The notes under the pieces are model-generated. The model had not been told where the DNA came from. It did not search any database and saw nothing but the letters and a program-made list of their open reading frames with translations. DNA of 10,132 nt from Nitrospira sp. (GTDB lineage: Bacteria > Nitrospirota > Nitrospiria > Nitrospirales > Nitrospiraceae), in contig JACOEF010000225.1 of the NCBI GenBank assembly GCA_024998705.1, forward strand, positions 1 through 10,132, written 5' to 3'. Below are positions 1-6,714 of the stretch, in pieces (positions within the stretch are counted from its first letter, which is position 1; each line of letters starts with the position of its first letter). The position numbers were made by a program, and so were the translations under genes.

Positions 1-1107
1 ACGTTGGGCCGAGTCTTCACCGTCACCTCATTCGGCGAAAGCCACGGACCGGCGATCGGTTGCGTGGTGGATGGGTGTCCGCCGGGCCTCGCGCTCTCTG
101 CCGAAGACATTCAGCAGGATCTCGACCGGCGCAAGCCGGGCACCTCACGCCATGTGACGCAGCGGCAGGAATCCGACACCGTTGAGATCCTCTCCGGGGT
201 CTTCGAGGGGAAGACGACCGGGACCCCTATCGCCCTTTTGATTCGGAACGAAGATCAGCGCAGCCGTGACTACGGCAACCTCGTCGACACCTTTCGCCCC
301 GGCCACGCAGACTATACCTACTGGCAGAAGTACGGCATCCGCGACCATCGCGGTGGTGGCCGGTCTTCAGCCCGCGAAACGGCGGTTCGAGTGGCGGCGG
401 CGGCGATTGCCAGGAAATGGCTGCGAGAGAAATATGGTGTCGTCATTCGTGGGTATCTCAGTCAGCTCGGGCCGATCGATGTGCCATTCCAGAGCTGGGA
501 GGCAGTGGGCAACAATCCGTTCTTTTCGGCGAATGCCGAGGTTGTGAGCACGCTCGAGTCGTGCATGGACGAATTGCGGAAAGCCGGCGATTCTGTCGGA
601 GCGAAAATTACGACCGTGGCCGAAAAGGTGCCGGTCGGGTGGGGCGCCCCGGTCTACGCGAAACTGGATGCTGACCTGGCCGGCGCCATGATGAGTATCA
701 ATGCGGTCAAGGCGGTGGAGTTCGGTGCGGGGTTCGCCTCGGTCGCGCAACGCGGGTCGGAACATGGCGATGAACTGACGCCGGAGGGGTTTGTGACCAA
801 TCATGCCGGCGGCATTCTCGGCGGCATTTCGACCGGCCAGGATGTCGTCGTCACCATTGCCATTAAGCCGACCTCGAGTATTCGTATCGCGCGCCGTTCC
901 ATCGATAAGCAGGGCAATCCGGTGACCGTTGAAACCAATGGGCGTCACGATCCTTGCGTCGGGATTCGCGCCACGCCGATCGCTGAAGCCATGATGGCCC
1001 TTGTGCTCATGGATCACGCACTGCTCCATCGTGCGCAAAACGCTGATGTGCAGACGGCGACTCCGAAAATTTCCGGCTCCTCAACGCTGGGCGCTGGTTC
1101 CGGATAG
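1..1107 (+). CDS. aroC: Chorismate synthase (5' end cut by window edge)
   Basis: Chorismate synthase is the last shikimate-pathway enzyme. It converts 5-enolpyruvylshikimate-3-phosphate to chorismate in the cytoplasm and needs reduced FMN. The reading frame is already open at base 1. The TTG at base 4 is almost certainly an internal Leu, because family members begin with a few residues followed by N-T-hydrophobic-G, so only about 3 to 5 residues are missing. Visible family hallmarks are FGESHG near codons 11-16, the second signature [10 protein letters not shown] around codons 117-127, [11 protein letters not shown] in the middle of the second half, and RHDPCVGIR with AEAMMA near codons 314-327. 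The match to the E. coli type runs from end to end through RAQNADV. After that comes a short Ser/Gly-rich tail of about 15 residues. Translation ends at tandem stops TAG TAA (1105-1110). An alternative identity is very unlikely. Confidence 0.97.
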   Translation, partial: TLGRVFTVTSFGESHGPAIGCVVDGCPPGLALSAEDIQQDLDRRKPGTSRHVTQRQESDTVEILSGVFEGKTTGTPIALLIRNEDQRSRDYGNLVDTFRPGHADYTYWQKYGIRDHRGGGRSSARETAVRVAAAAIARKWLREKYGVVIRGYLSQLGPIDVPFQSWEAVGNNPFFSANAEVVSTLESCMDELRKAGDSVGAKITTVAEKVPVGWGAPVYAKLDADLAGAMMSINAVKAVEFGAGFASVAQRGSEHGDELTPEGFVTNHAGGILGGISTGQDVVVTIAIKPTSSIRIARRSIDKQGNPVTVETNGRHDPCVGIRATPIAEAMMALVLMDHALLHRAQNADVQTATPKISGSSTLGAGSG

Positions 1108-1257
1108 TAAGCATCCATCGCGTCGATCACCTCGACTCCCACCGACGCCCAAGACATGCCGGTATCCCTCCCTGGTTGGATTAGGGGGATGCATTGGTTG
1201 GGAGACCTGCGGCATCTCGTTCATCAGTCAGGATCAGCGAAAGGGGCCTTCGAACCA

Positions 1258-1728
1258 ATGGTCGAAATTTATACCGACGGAGCCTGTAGCGGAAATCCTG
1301 GCCCTGGCGGATGGGGGGCGTTACTGCGTATCGGCGGCGCCGAAACCGAATTGTGTGGGGGGGATCCGGCGACGACCAATAATCGCATGGAGTTGCTCGC
1401 CGTCATTGAGGCCTTACAGTCGCTCCCGAATCGGGTAGAGGCGCGTGTCTACACCGACTCGCAGTATGTCCAAAAGGGGATCAGCGAATGGATTCACAAT
1501 TGGAAGCGGCGCGGATGGAAAACTGCCAGCAAGGAGCCGGTGAAGAATGAGGACTTGTGGCGCCGTCTGGACGCGTTGGCCGCCGACCATCGGCTTGAAT
1601 GGCATTGGGTCAGGGGCCATGCCGGTCATCCTGAAAACGAACGTGCCGATGCCTTGGCGCGAGCCGGGCTCGAACAGTCGCGCCGGTCGGGTAAAGTTGT
1701 CGGCGGGACGCGACCAGCCAGATTGTGA
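1258..1728 (+). CDS. rnhA: Ribonuclease HI
   Basis: RNase HI is a cytoplasmic endonuclease that cuts the RNA strand of RNA:DNA hybrids, for example R-loops and primers. The 156-residue product matches the usual family length. The metal-binding and catalytic set is complete: D7 (in [12 protein letters not shown]), E45 (in NRMEL), D67 (in YTDSQYV) and D131 (in ERADALA), with the conserved histidine H121 in VRGHAGH. All are offset by exactly 3 from E. coli D10/E48/D70/D134/H124. The basic helix handle [12 protein letters not shown] is also present. An in-frame ATG at 1156 would add 34 residues with no family counterpart. I prefer ATG 1258, which gives the normal RNase HI N-terminus and has gaaagggg 11 nt upstream. 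The gene lies 150 bp after aroC and 41 bp before the ABC ATPase, so it could be in one transcript with them. The C-terminal 20 residues are a poorly conserved basic tail. Confidence 0.95.
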   Translation: MVEIYTDGACSGNPGPGGWGALLRIGGAETELCGGDPATTNNRMELLAVIEALQSLPNRVEARVYTDSQYVQKGISEWIHNWKRRGWKTASKEPVKNEDLWRRLDALAADHRLEWHWVRGHAGHPENERADALARAGLEQSRRSGKVVGGTRPARL

Positions 1729-1769
1729 TACCCACGCGACAGGTCCGGTTGTGATCACCTAACCCTCTC

Positions 1770-2567
1770 ATGGCGATCTCGTCCCCGATCCTCGACATTC
1801 AACATGCCACGGTGTACCGAGGCGACACCCTCGTGTTCTCGGACTTTTCCTTCCTCCTCCACGCGGGCGAACATGCGGCCATCGTCGGCCCCAATGGCGC
1901 AGGGAAGTCTACGCTCCTCAAATTGATATCCGGTGAAGTCCATCCCCTGGCGTTGGATGAGACCCGCGTGCGGCTGTTTGGTGAGGCACGCTGGAGCGTG
2001 TGGGATGTGCGCAAGAAACTGGGGATCGTGTCCTACGACCTGCAGCGGGACTACTTGATCTGTGCCGAAGGGCGTAACGTGGTCCTCTCAGGCTTCTACG
2101 CCAGCAACGATACCTACGAGCATCAGACGTTTACGCGCGATCAGGTCGACCGGGCGGATGAGGTGATGCGGGAGCTGGGCATCGAATCGTTCGCCACGCG
2201 TGTCTTCGGGCATCTCTCGACGGGGGAGCAGCGGCGCTTTCTTCTCGGGCGAGCCTTGGTCCACGACCCGCCAGTCCTTGTGCTGGATGAGCCGACCAGC
2301 GGGCTCGATCTCAAATCCTGCTTCCAGTACTTGGACCTTGTGCGCGCGCAGATCCGCAAAGGTAAGACCGTGGTGCTCGTCACCCACCATCTGCACGAAA
2401 TTCCGCCCGAGGTCGATCGCGTGAACTTTCTGAAGAGGGGACAGGTTCTGGCCGACGGTCCGAAATCCGCACTCCTGACCAACGATCACATCAGCAGCCT
2501 CTTCGACCGCGCCATCGTGCTCGTCCAAGCCAACGGCTGGTATCAAGCTCTGCCGGGCCTGTCCTAA
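1770..2567 (+). CDS. Orphan ABC-type ATPase (ModF/YlmA-like)
   Basis: This is a single ATP-binding-cassette domain of 265 residues. Walker A is GPNGAGKST (residues 40-48), the Q-loop glutamine is about residue 92 (SYDLQ), the signature is LSTGEQ (149-154), Walker B is VLVLDE (169-174) followed by the D-loop SGLD, and the switch histidine is H206 in VTHH. All residues needed for ATP hydrolysis are present, and the long insert between Walker A and the signature resembles ModF/YlmA-type ATPases. No permease or binding-protein gene is adjacent and the protein has no membrane segments. It may therefore pair with a permease encoded elsewhere or act as a soluble ABC protein. The substrate cannot be assigned. 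The start has no obvious Shine-Dalgarno, but the N-terminus (ILDIQHATVYRGDTLVFSDFS) aligns with normal ABC domain starts. It is convergent with the protease gene, with a 9-bp gap. Confidence 0.88.
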   Translation: MAISSPILDIQHATVYRGDTLVFSDFSFLLHAGEHAAIVGPNGAGKSTLLKLISGEVHPLALDETRVRLFGEARWSVWDVRKKLGIVSYDLQRDYLICAEGRNVVLSGFYASNDTYEHQTFTRDQVDRADEVMRELGIESFATRVFGHLSTGEQRRFLLGRALVHDPPVLVLDEPTSGLDLKSCFQYLDLVRAQIRKGKTVVLVTHHLHEIPPEVDRVNFLKRGQVLADGPKSALLTNDHISSLFDRAIVLVQANGWYQALPGLS

Positions 2568-2576
2568 GAGATCAGG

Positions 2577-3611
2577 TTACCCTCCAGCCAACGTGACGGT
2601 AAACGTCAGATTGGTATCGATGCGGCGGACTTTGACGCTGACTTGCTGCCCGGGCTTGGTTCGTTCGATCAAATAGTTCTTTAAATGGGCCGCATCCTGA
2701 ATGTCGGTGTCGTCCACCGCGATGATGATGTCGTGTTTCTCAATGCCGGCGGACTTGGCCGGTTCCATCACATCTCGTACGGCCATGCGCCACCGGGTGC
2801 CATCCTTTACGGCCACCATGTGGATGCCCATCTTGGAGAAGGCCAGGGGTTTTCCGTCCAGGGCGGCGGTGACGATCCGTTCAGCCAGCATCGAGGGGAT
2901 GGCAAAGGCCATCCGGCTGCAATGCGCGGTGGAGTCGTCCCGTTCGGTCTGGATGATGGCGTGCATGATGCCGACCACCTCTCCCTTGTCGTTGAAGAGG
3001 CCGCCGCCGGAGTTGCCGCTGCAGGCGGCCACGTCGGCTTGAATCAATCGGGTGTCCACGGTCTGGAGGAAGGTGTTCGTATTGCCCAGGTGACCGAACG
3101 ACATGGTCGGGCCCCAGCCCATGGGATAGCCGACGGTGAAGACTTCCTGCCCCGGTTGGACGTCGCCGGGGGCAAAGGAGACACCGGCGGGTAACTTGGC
3201 GCGATGCGCTTCGGTGACGCGATAGACCACGACGTCCATGAACGCACTGTCGCCGACGAGGTCGGCCGGGATTTCGTGGAGGTCGGTGGTCAAGACATGG
3301 ATTTGTTTCTGAATGACGCTGCCGGTCGTCACATCCTGCTTTTCCGCCGCGTGCCGGGCAGTGACGATGTAGCCATCGCGAAGATGAAAGCCCGTTCCAC
3401 GCACCAGAATCTTGCCCGGTTTGTCCGGGGTGCGCTGGTCTTGCGTGTCTTCCAGGACGCCGATGGTGGCGAGCTTCGCGCGATCCAGCACCGTGGCCTC
3501 GATGGCTGCTGCTTCCGTCGTGAAGATGCCTGCGACCAGACTGATACCGGCCATCAGGCCGACTGCACCACGGACAATCTGTTCTGCGGAACGAAGTGCC
3601 GAACGCGACAT
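2577..3611 (-). CDS. Exported S1C-family trypsin-like serine protease with one PDZ domain
   Basis: This 344-residue DegP/DegQ/DegS-like protein would degrade or sense misfolded proteins in the periplasm. Residues 1-36 form a signal peptide or membrane anchor: a basic start, a hydrophobic stretch at about 15-30, then an Ala-rich end. The protease domain carries a complete triad: H87 (VTARHA), D126 (AFMDVVVYRV) and S201 (CSGNSGGGLF). A PDZ domain occupies about residues 255-344, with SAGIEKHDIIIAVDDTDI as its core. Two deviations stand out. The usual GNSGGP is GNSGGG, and there are cysteines at 197 and 231 near the active site that could form a disulfide. The start is supported by AAAGGA about 9-10 nt upstream on the minus strand and by the signal peptide. 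A -10-like TATACT lies further upstream. Specificity within the HtrA group cannot be decided, so I give no gene symbol. Confidence 0.9.
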   Translation of the reverse strand: MSRSALRSAEQIVRGAVGLMAGISLVAGIFTTEAAAIEATVLDRAKLATIGVLEDTQDQRTPDKPGKILVRGTGFHLRDGYIVTARHAAEKQDVTTGSVIQKQIHVLTTDLHEIPADLVGDSAFMDVVVYRVTEAHRAKLPAGVSFAPGDVQPGQEVFTVGYPMGWGPTMSFGHLGNTNTFLQTVDTRLIQADVAACSGNSGGGLFNDKGEVVGIMHAIIQTERDDSTAHCSRMAFAIPSMLAERIVTAALDGKPLAFSKMGIHMVAVKDGTRWRMAVRDVMEPAKSAGIEKHDIIIAVDDTDIQDAAHLKNYLIERTKPGQQVSVKVRRIDTNLTFTVTLAGG

Positions 3612-3649
3612 AGGGAAGATTCCTTTCGTGAGAATGTCGTCAGAGCTGC

Positions 3650-3655
3650 AGTATA
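3650..3655 (-). promoter_or_regulatory. Predicted -10 element for the S1C protease gene
   Basis: On the minus strand this reads TATACT (5 of 6 to the sigma-70 -10 consensus). It would start transcription near 3643 and give a leader of about 30 nt that contains the protease Shine-Dalgarno (AAAGGA). The matching -35 is poor (TTCCAT at 18 nt spacing). It sits in the 9-mer GCTATACTG, whose exact inverted copy precedes the divergent slp gene. Confidence 0.45.
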
Positions 3656-3753
3656 GCCCAGGGGCGGGAGCGGATGGAATGTGGTCGTGCGCTGCGCTGA
3701 GGGAGATGGAACGGACGGGGGATGTTGCCGTGGCATCCTCTCTCCTGCGGCGC

Positions 3754-3759
3754 TATACT
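3754..3759 (+). promoter_or_regulatory. Predicted -10 element directly before the slp-like gene (leaderless geometry)
   Basis: TATACT ends exactly 6 nt before the ATG at 3766. Transcription would start at or next to the A of the start codon, giving a leaderless mRNA. No purine-rich Shine-Dalgarno is visible between 3740 and 3765. The -35 region at normal spacing is weak (TGGCAT at 17 nt), so the promoter call rests on the -10 and on the same geometry recurring at 5965. Confidence 0.45.
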
Positions 3760-3765
3760 GAGTGC

Positions 3766-4320
3766 ATGCTGATGCAGGTACGCCAGTTTCTGGTGGTGGG
3801 GCTCTTGGCTGTGACCGCCGGGTGTGCGACGTCGGTCATCCCCGAGTCGCTCGAACCACAGATTGACCAGACCGTGACGTTCAGTCAGGTGCTGGAGGCT
3901 CCCGATTCCTACCGCGGGAAGGTTGTGGTGTGGGCCGGTGAAGTGCTCAAAGCCAAAGCCTTGAAGGGCGGCACTCAACTGGAGGTGTTGCAACTTCCGT
4001 TGGACGATGAGCAGGAGCCGATGACCGACCGCATGGAGTCGAAAGGGCGGTTTCTCGCGTTGCAGAAAGAGTTTCTCGATCCGGCCACGATGGCGGACGG
4101 AACCAGAGTGACGATTGTCGGCGAGGTGACGGGGGCAGCGGTCGAAAAAATGGATGAGGCCGACTATCGTTTTCCCACACTGGAGGTCAAGCATTTGCAT
4201 CGATGGACTCCCCGGCGAGTGGAGGACCGTCGCGCGCCGGGCCCCTGGTGGAATGTGTTTGGCGGCGTCGGCATCGGCGGCGGCAGCCGATCTGGCGGGG
4301 GAATCAGTATCGGGTTCTGA
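3766..4320 (+). CDS. Slp-family outer membrane lipoprotein
   Basis: This is a predicted lipoprotein of 184 residues. A short lipoprotein signal (basic R6, hydrophobic 8-18) ends at a lipobox-like TAGC with C20 as the lipidated residue. The mature part follows the Slp pattern: a segment starting near TFSQVLEAPDSYRGKVVVWAGEVL, then LEVLQLPLD, GRFLAL, FLDP, GTRVTIVGEVTG, YRFPTLEVKHLHRW. E. coli Slp is a stationary-phase/starvation-inducible outer membrane lipoprotein, but its biochemical role is not settled. The tail (about residues 160-184) is unusual: Trp-Trp followed by a Gly/Ser-rich run ending in IGF. I chose ATG 3766 because it starts the signal peptide (ATG 3772 is equally possible). The frame is open further upstream, but that part overlaps the divergent promoter region and has no signal-like sequence. 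The gene is divergent from the protease and convergent with the FUN14 gene. Confidence 0.88.
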   Translation: MLMQVRQFLVVGLLAVTAGCATSVIPESLEPQIDQTVTFSQVLEAPDSYRGKVVVWAGEVLKAKALKGGTQLEVLQLPLDDEQEPMTDRMESKGRFLALQKEFLDPATMADGTRVTIVGEVTGAAVEKMDEADYRFPTLEVKHLHRWTPRRVEDRRAPGPWWNVFGGVGIGGGSRSGGGISIGF

Positions 4321-4340
4321 CACCCTGTCGGTTATTTTTT
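4317..4340 (+). terminator. Intrinsic terminator overlapping the slp-like stop codon
   Basis: The stem CTGACA / TGTCGG (6 pairs, one of them T-G) closes a CCC loop and is followed directly by TTATTTTTT. This is the expected layout of a Rho-independent terminator, although the stem is short. The slp stop codon TGA (4318-4320) lies in the 5' arm, and the T-tract already overlaps the 3' end of the convergent FUN14 gene. In the opposite direction no T-run follows the hairpin, so it should work only for the plus strand. Confidence 0.55.
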
Positions 4341-4775
4341 CCTGAACCCCAGAAACACTCCGGCTGCGGCGGCGCCGGCTGACGGCCAATAGCTGGCGAG
4401 GAACTGTTTCACCCCTTCGGCTCCCTGACGGACGGCGGTGAGATGGTGTGAGATGTGCCGTTCGACCTGTCCCCAATCGGTCGTCAACCAGCCGACGTTT
4501 TTCATCAGAGCGAGGCCGGCAACGGCGAAGGCTCCAATGACAAAGACCAGTTTCACGAATCGGCGAAACGCCCACCCGAGAAAAAATCCTCCGATATAAC
4601 TGCCGCCGAATCGCGCTACGGCCAACGGCGCGAGATCTGATATCCAGCCGGCCATGCCTGCAAGGGTGGTGAGACCGGCTGCGATGACGGTCTTCGCCTT
4701 CCATGGTGGTTCGGGGGTGAGGGCGTCCCGCGTCTGCGAGGCCGCAGTTGCTTTGAACAGATCGAAGAGACTCAT
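4332..4775 (-). CDS. FUN14-domain membrane protein
   Basis: This is a 147-residue integral membrane protein. Hydrophobic segments lie at about 30-47, 57-91 (probably one or two passes) and 130-143. The core GGSYIGGFFLGWAFRRFVKL followed by a second hydrophobic stretch, and the C-terminal GVFLGFRKK, fit the FUN14 family, which includes the mitochondrial mitophagy receptor FUNDC1. The bacterial members have no established function. A longer frame could begin at 4841, but ATG at 4773-4775 has AGAGG 6 nt upstream and avoids overlapping the preceding gene. It starts 35 bp after the stop of the zinc metallopeptidase on the same strand, so the two are probably co-transcribed. The N-terminal 25 residues are polar and likely cytoplasmic. 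Family assignment is fairly secure, but the role is unknown. Confidence 0.82.
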   Translation of the reverse strand: MSLFDLFKATAASQTRDALTPEPPWKAKTVIAAGLTTLAGMAGWISDLAPLAVARFGGSYIGGFFLGWAFRRFVKLVFVIGAFAVAGLALMKNVGWLTTDWGQVERHISHHLTAVRQGAEGVKQFLASYWPSAGAAAAGVFLGFRKK

Positions 4776-4810
4776 GCGGACCTCTTGTGGGCGTGAAGGC
4801 GTGGCGGGGG

Positions 4811-5677
4811 TTACGTGCGCGCGCCCGAGAAGGTGTCGCACGTATTGGGATCGCCGGATTGGAGGCCGCGCCGTAACCAGGTCATTCGTTGCTCGGAAGA
4901 TCCATGGGTCCAGCTTTCCGGTTGCACGTGGCCTTGTCCCATCTTTTGGAGGCGGTCATCGCCGATCGCCGCGGCGGCTCGTAGCCCCTCTTCGAAATCA
5001 CCGGGTTCGATCAGGTTGCGGCTGTGTTGAGCATGGTAGCCCCACACCCCTGCAAAACAATCGGCCTGCAGTTCCATCCGCACCGACAGGGCATTCCGCT
5101 CCGTGGCCGAGGCGCGTTGCTGCAGCCGGGTGACTTTTTCGGCGGTGCCAAGCAGGTTCTGGACATGGTGGCCGATCTCATGTGCGATGACATAGGCCTG
5201 CGCGAAGTCGCCCGGCGCGCCGAGTCGCTGGGCCATCTCGTTGAAGAAGGAGAGGTCGAGGTAGACCTTGTGGTCGCCGGGGCAATAAAACGGCCCCACG
5301 GCGGACGAGGCGGTGCCGCAGGCAGAGCGGACGGCGCCGGTGAACAGCACCATCTGGGGATCTTCATACGTGCTTCCCAATCGGGGGAGCAGGACTCGCC
5401 AGGTGTCTTCGGTATCGGCTAGGACCACGGAGGCAAATTTACCGAGGCCGTCGTGAGGTGGCCCTGTCGGCCCCTGGCCGTCCGGTGCCGATGGGGCGCT
5501 CATGTCCTGGACGCCGTTCAAGATATTCAACAACGTCAACGGGTTCGTTCCGGTCAGGAAGCTTACGGCTAAGACCAGGACGATGCCGCCTAGTCCCAGA
5601 CCCATGCCGGACTTGGCCGCCCCCATCCCGCGACGATCTTCGATGTTCTGGCTCTCGCGTTGACCTTCCCATCGCAT
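4811..5677 (-). CDS. YpfJ-type neutral zinc metallopeptidase, membrane-anchored
   Basis: This is a 288-residue protein of the neutral zinc metallopeptidase family (E. coli YpfJ). It starts with the family's characteristic MRWEGQRESQNIEDRRG, followed by a single membrane segment at about 27-43, a Pro/Gly/Asp-rich linker (60-78) and the catalytic domain. The zinc site is HEIGH (166-170) followed by another His. The conserved MELQADCFAG (201-210) supplies acidic residues likely to complete the site. C120, C132 and C207 are in conserved-looking contexts, as is FYCPGDHKVYLD. The ATG at 5675-5677 is preceded by AAGGAG with a 7-nt spacer. A longer frame reaches 5755, but only the shorter start gives the family N-terminus. 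It probably forms an operon with the downstream FUN14 gene. Its substrate is unknown, and the domain after the anchor likely faces the periplasm. Confidence 0.93.
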   Translation of the reverse strand: MRWEGQRESQNIEDRRGMGAAKSGMGLGLGGIVLVLAVSFLTGTNPLTLLNILNGVQDMSAPSAPDGQGPTGPPHDGLGKFASVVLADTEDTWRVLLPRLGSTYEDPQMVLFTGAVRSACGTASSAVGPFYCPGDHKVYLDLSFFNEMAQRLGAPGDFAQAYVIAHEIGHHVQNLLGTAEKVTRLQQRASATERNALSVRMELQADCFAGVWGYHAQHSRNLIEPGDFEEGLRAAAAIGDDRLQKMGQGHVQPESWTHGSSEQRMTWLRRGLQSGDPNTCDTFSGART

Positions 5678-5910
5678 GGCAGGGCTCCTTGTTGAATATC
5701 CGGGTGTGTGACCGACCGACGAGGAGTGTGAGGGGTTGGGCCGATAGAACCACATTTGGCGTTACGGAGCAAGCCTGGGGAGTCCCTAGCGCGTAGTACG
5801 CACCTATCTCGTGGACCCGTACTGTCTGGGAGCCGGATTGAGCGGCCCGTCCGAACCTGCGGCCTCTGCGATCACGGCCGGTGGCTGGCGCAAGTCGGCA
5901 CATCGGGTCG

Positions 5911-5949
5911 GCCTGTCCCAGGTGCCCGACATAATCTGACTGGACAGGC
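5911..5949. repeat. 8-bp inverted repeat overlapping a -35 element
   Basis: GCCTGTCC (5911-5918) and GGACAGGC (5942-5949) are perfect inverted copies 23 nt apart. The right arm covers most of the predicted -35 TGGACA (5941-5946). It could be a regulator binding site. With arms 31 bp apart centre to centre, each arm would lie on the same DNA face three helical turns apart. It could also be coincidence. Confidence 0.4.
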
Positions 5950-5970
5950 GGATGATGGCTTCGCTAGACT
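5941..5970 (+). promoter_or_regulatory. Predicted sigma-70 promoter of the lipoprotein gene at 5977 (leaderless geometry)
   Basis: TGGACA (-35, 5 of 6 to consensus), 18-nt spacer, TAGACT (-10, 4 of 6). The -10 ends 6 nt before ATG 5977, so the transcript should begin at or within a base or so of the start codon. There is no Shine-Dalgarno between 5955 and 5976, which agrees with a leaderless message. Confidence 0.55.
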
Positions 5971-5976
5971 CATGCC

Positions 5977-6585
5977 ATGATCAACGTGATGCATCGGCCG
6001 GGATCGATCTGCGCGCCTGTTGTTCTCCTGGCACTGACGGGACTGATCGGTCTTTCCGGTTGCCAATCGTCGGGAACGCCTCTGCCGCCGACCTTGAAGC
6101 CAAGCCTCGCTTGGCCGGAATGTCCGAAGATCGGCGGGACGTATGAACTGCAGGGAGAACCGCTCCCCGGTACGATGAATTTTTACCGGAACCGGGATAA
6201 CAAGCTCACCTTGAACGCCATGCTGGGCGTGGCGGTGCCGGCGGATCTCGCGCAGCAAGCGGGGCGGGTGGAGCTGGTGCACGAGGACACGCTCGAGTTG
6301 GTCAATCGGTTTGACGGCGCGATTACGGCCCATCAACTCGACCTCCAGCCGGAGGATCGTGTCACCTGTGATCGTAACCAGATCCGCATTCACCGGATTC
6401 GCTCGGAGGGTGGCGCGGCCGAAGAGCCTATCCGCAACATTTCCGACATTGCGCAAGAATTGACCTTGGAAGGGGATGGAAGTCTGCTGGTCAAAACCCG
6501 CATCATGAATCAGAGTAAATCCGCCTTCTTCAGCACACCGGTTCCTCATGATGAATACTCCGCGCGTTTCAGGCGATTGGATTAG
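5977..6585 (+). CDS. Predicted lipoprotein of unknown function
   Basis: This is a 202-residue protein I cannot assign to a named family. It has a lipoprotein signal: basic start, hydrophobic stretch at about 13-25, lipobox LSGC with C29 as the lipidated residue. After a Ser/Pro-rich linker comes CPKIGGTYELQGEPL, reminiscent of short bacterial lipoproteins that carry a C-P-x-x-x-G-T-Y motif at the start of the mature domain. The rest is a mix of polar beta-like segments ending in ARFRRLD. There is no enzyme motif. The start is supported by the signal peptide and by a promoter-like pair whose -10 lies 6 nt upstream, but there is no Shine-Dalgarno. It is followed 129 bp later by the pseudouridine synthase on the same strand. 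A 491-codon antisense frame covers this gene, but I consider that a shadow. Confidence 0.8.
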   Translation: MINVMHRPGSICAPVVLLALTGLIGLSGCQSSGTPLPPTLKPSLAWPECPKIGGTYELQGEPLPGTMNFYRNRDNKLTLNAMLGVAVPADLAQQAGRVELVHEDTLELVNRFDGAITAHQLDLQPEDRVTCDRNQIRIHRIRSEGGAAEEPIRNISDIAQELTLEGDGSLLVKTRIMNQSKSAFFSTPVPHDEYSARFRRLD

Positions 6586-6714
6586 ACGGGGAAGCTCGAG
6601 TGCCCCCGCATCACCGGTTTTCTGGAACAGGCCCTCCTTCAACGTGCTCCACGGCATTGTGACTGCGTCTGTGATCGGGCGACGGATCGGGACGAGACGG
6701 AGCATGCCATTCGC

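Larger units (their letters stand above)
5678..5976. other. Divergent intergenic region between the metallopeptidase and the lipoprotein gene
   Basis: These 299 bp separate two divergent genes. Near the plus-strand gene there is a sigma-70-like promoter (5941-5970) and an 8-bp inverted repeat (5911-5918 and 5942-5949). On the minus side only the metallopeptidase Shine-Dalgarno (AAGGAG) is clear. A weak minus-strand promoter candidate (TTGCTC, 17 nt, TTCTAT) is not convincing. Short open frames cross the region on both strands but look like GC-rich chance frames. I see no RNA gene. Confidence 0.6.

Noticed and set aside
4..6. TTG at base 4 as the start of aroC
   Set aside because: The frame is open to base 1 and the family has a few residues before this Leu. 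The gene is cut by the window edge rather than starting there.
367..1038. 223-codon open frame antisense to aroC
   Set aside because: aroC is certain on the plus strand, and this frame is a mirror of its codon pattern with no domain of its own.
1156..1257. 34-residue N-terminal extension of RNase HI from ATG 1156
   Set aside because: RNase HI normally begins a few residues before the first catalytic Asp. ATG 1258 gives that exactly, and the extension has no family-like sequence.
2568..2576. Bidirectional terminator between the convergent ATPase and protease genes
   Set aside because: The gap is only 9 bp and I found no stem-loop with T-tracts on either strand around it.
3640..4704. 354-codon open frame on the minus strand
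   Set aside because: It is antisense to the Slp-family gene and overlaps the FUN14 gene out of frame. The composition is Arg/His/Ser-rich and there is no domain.
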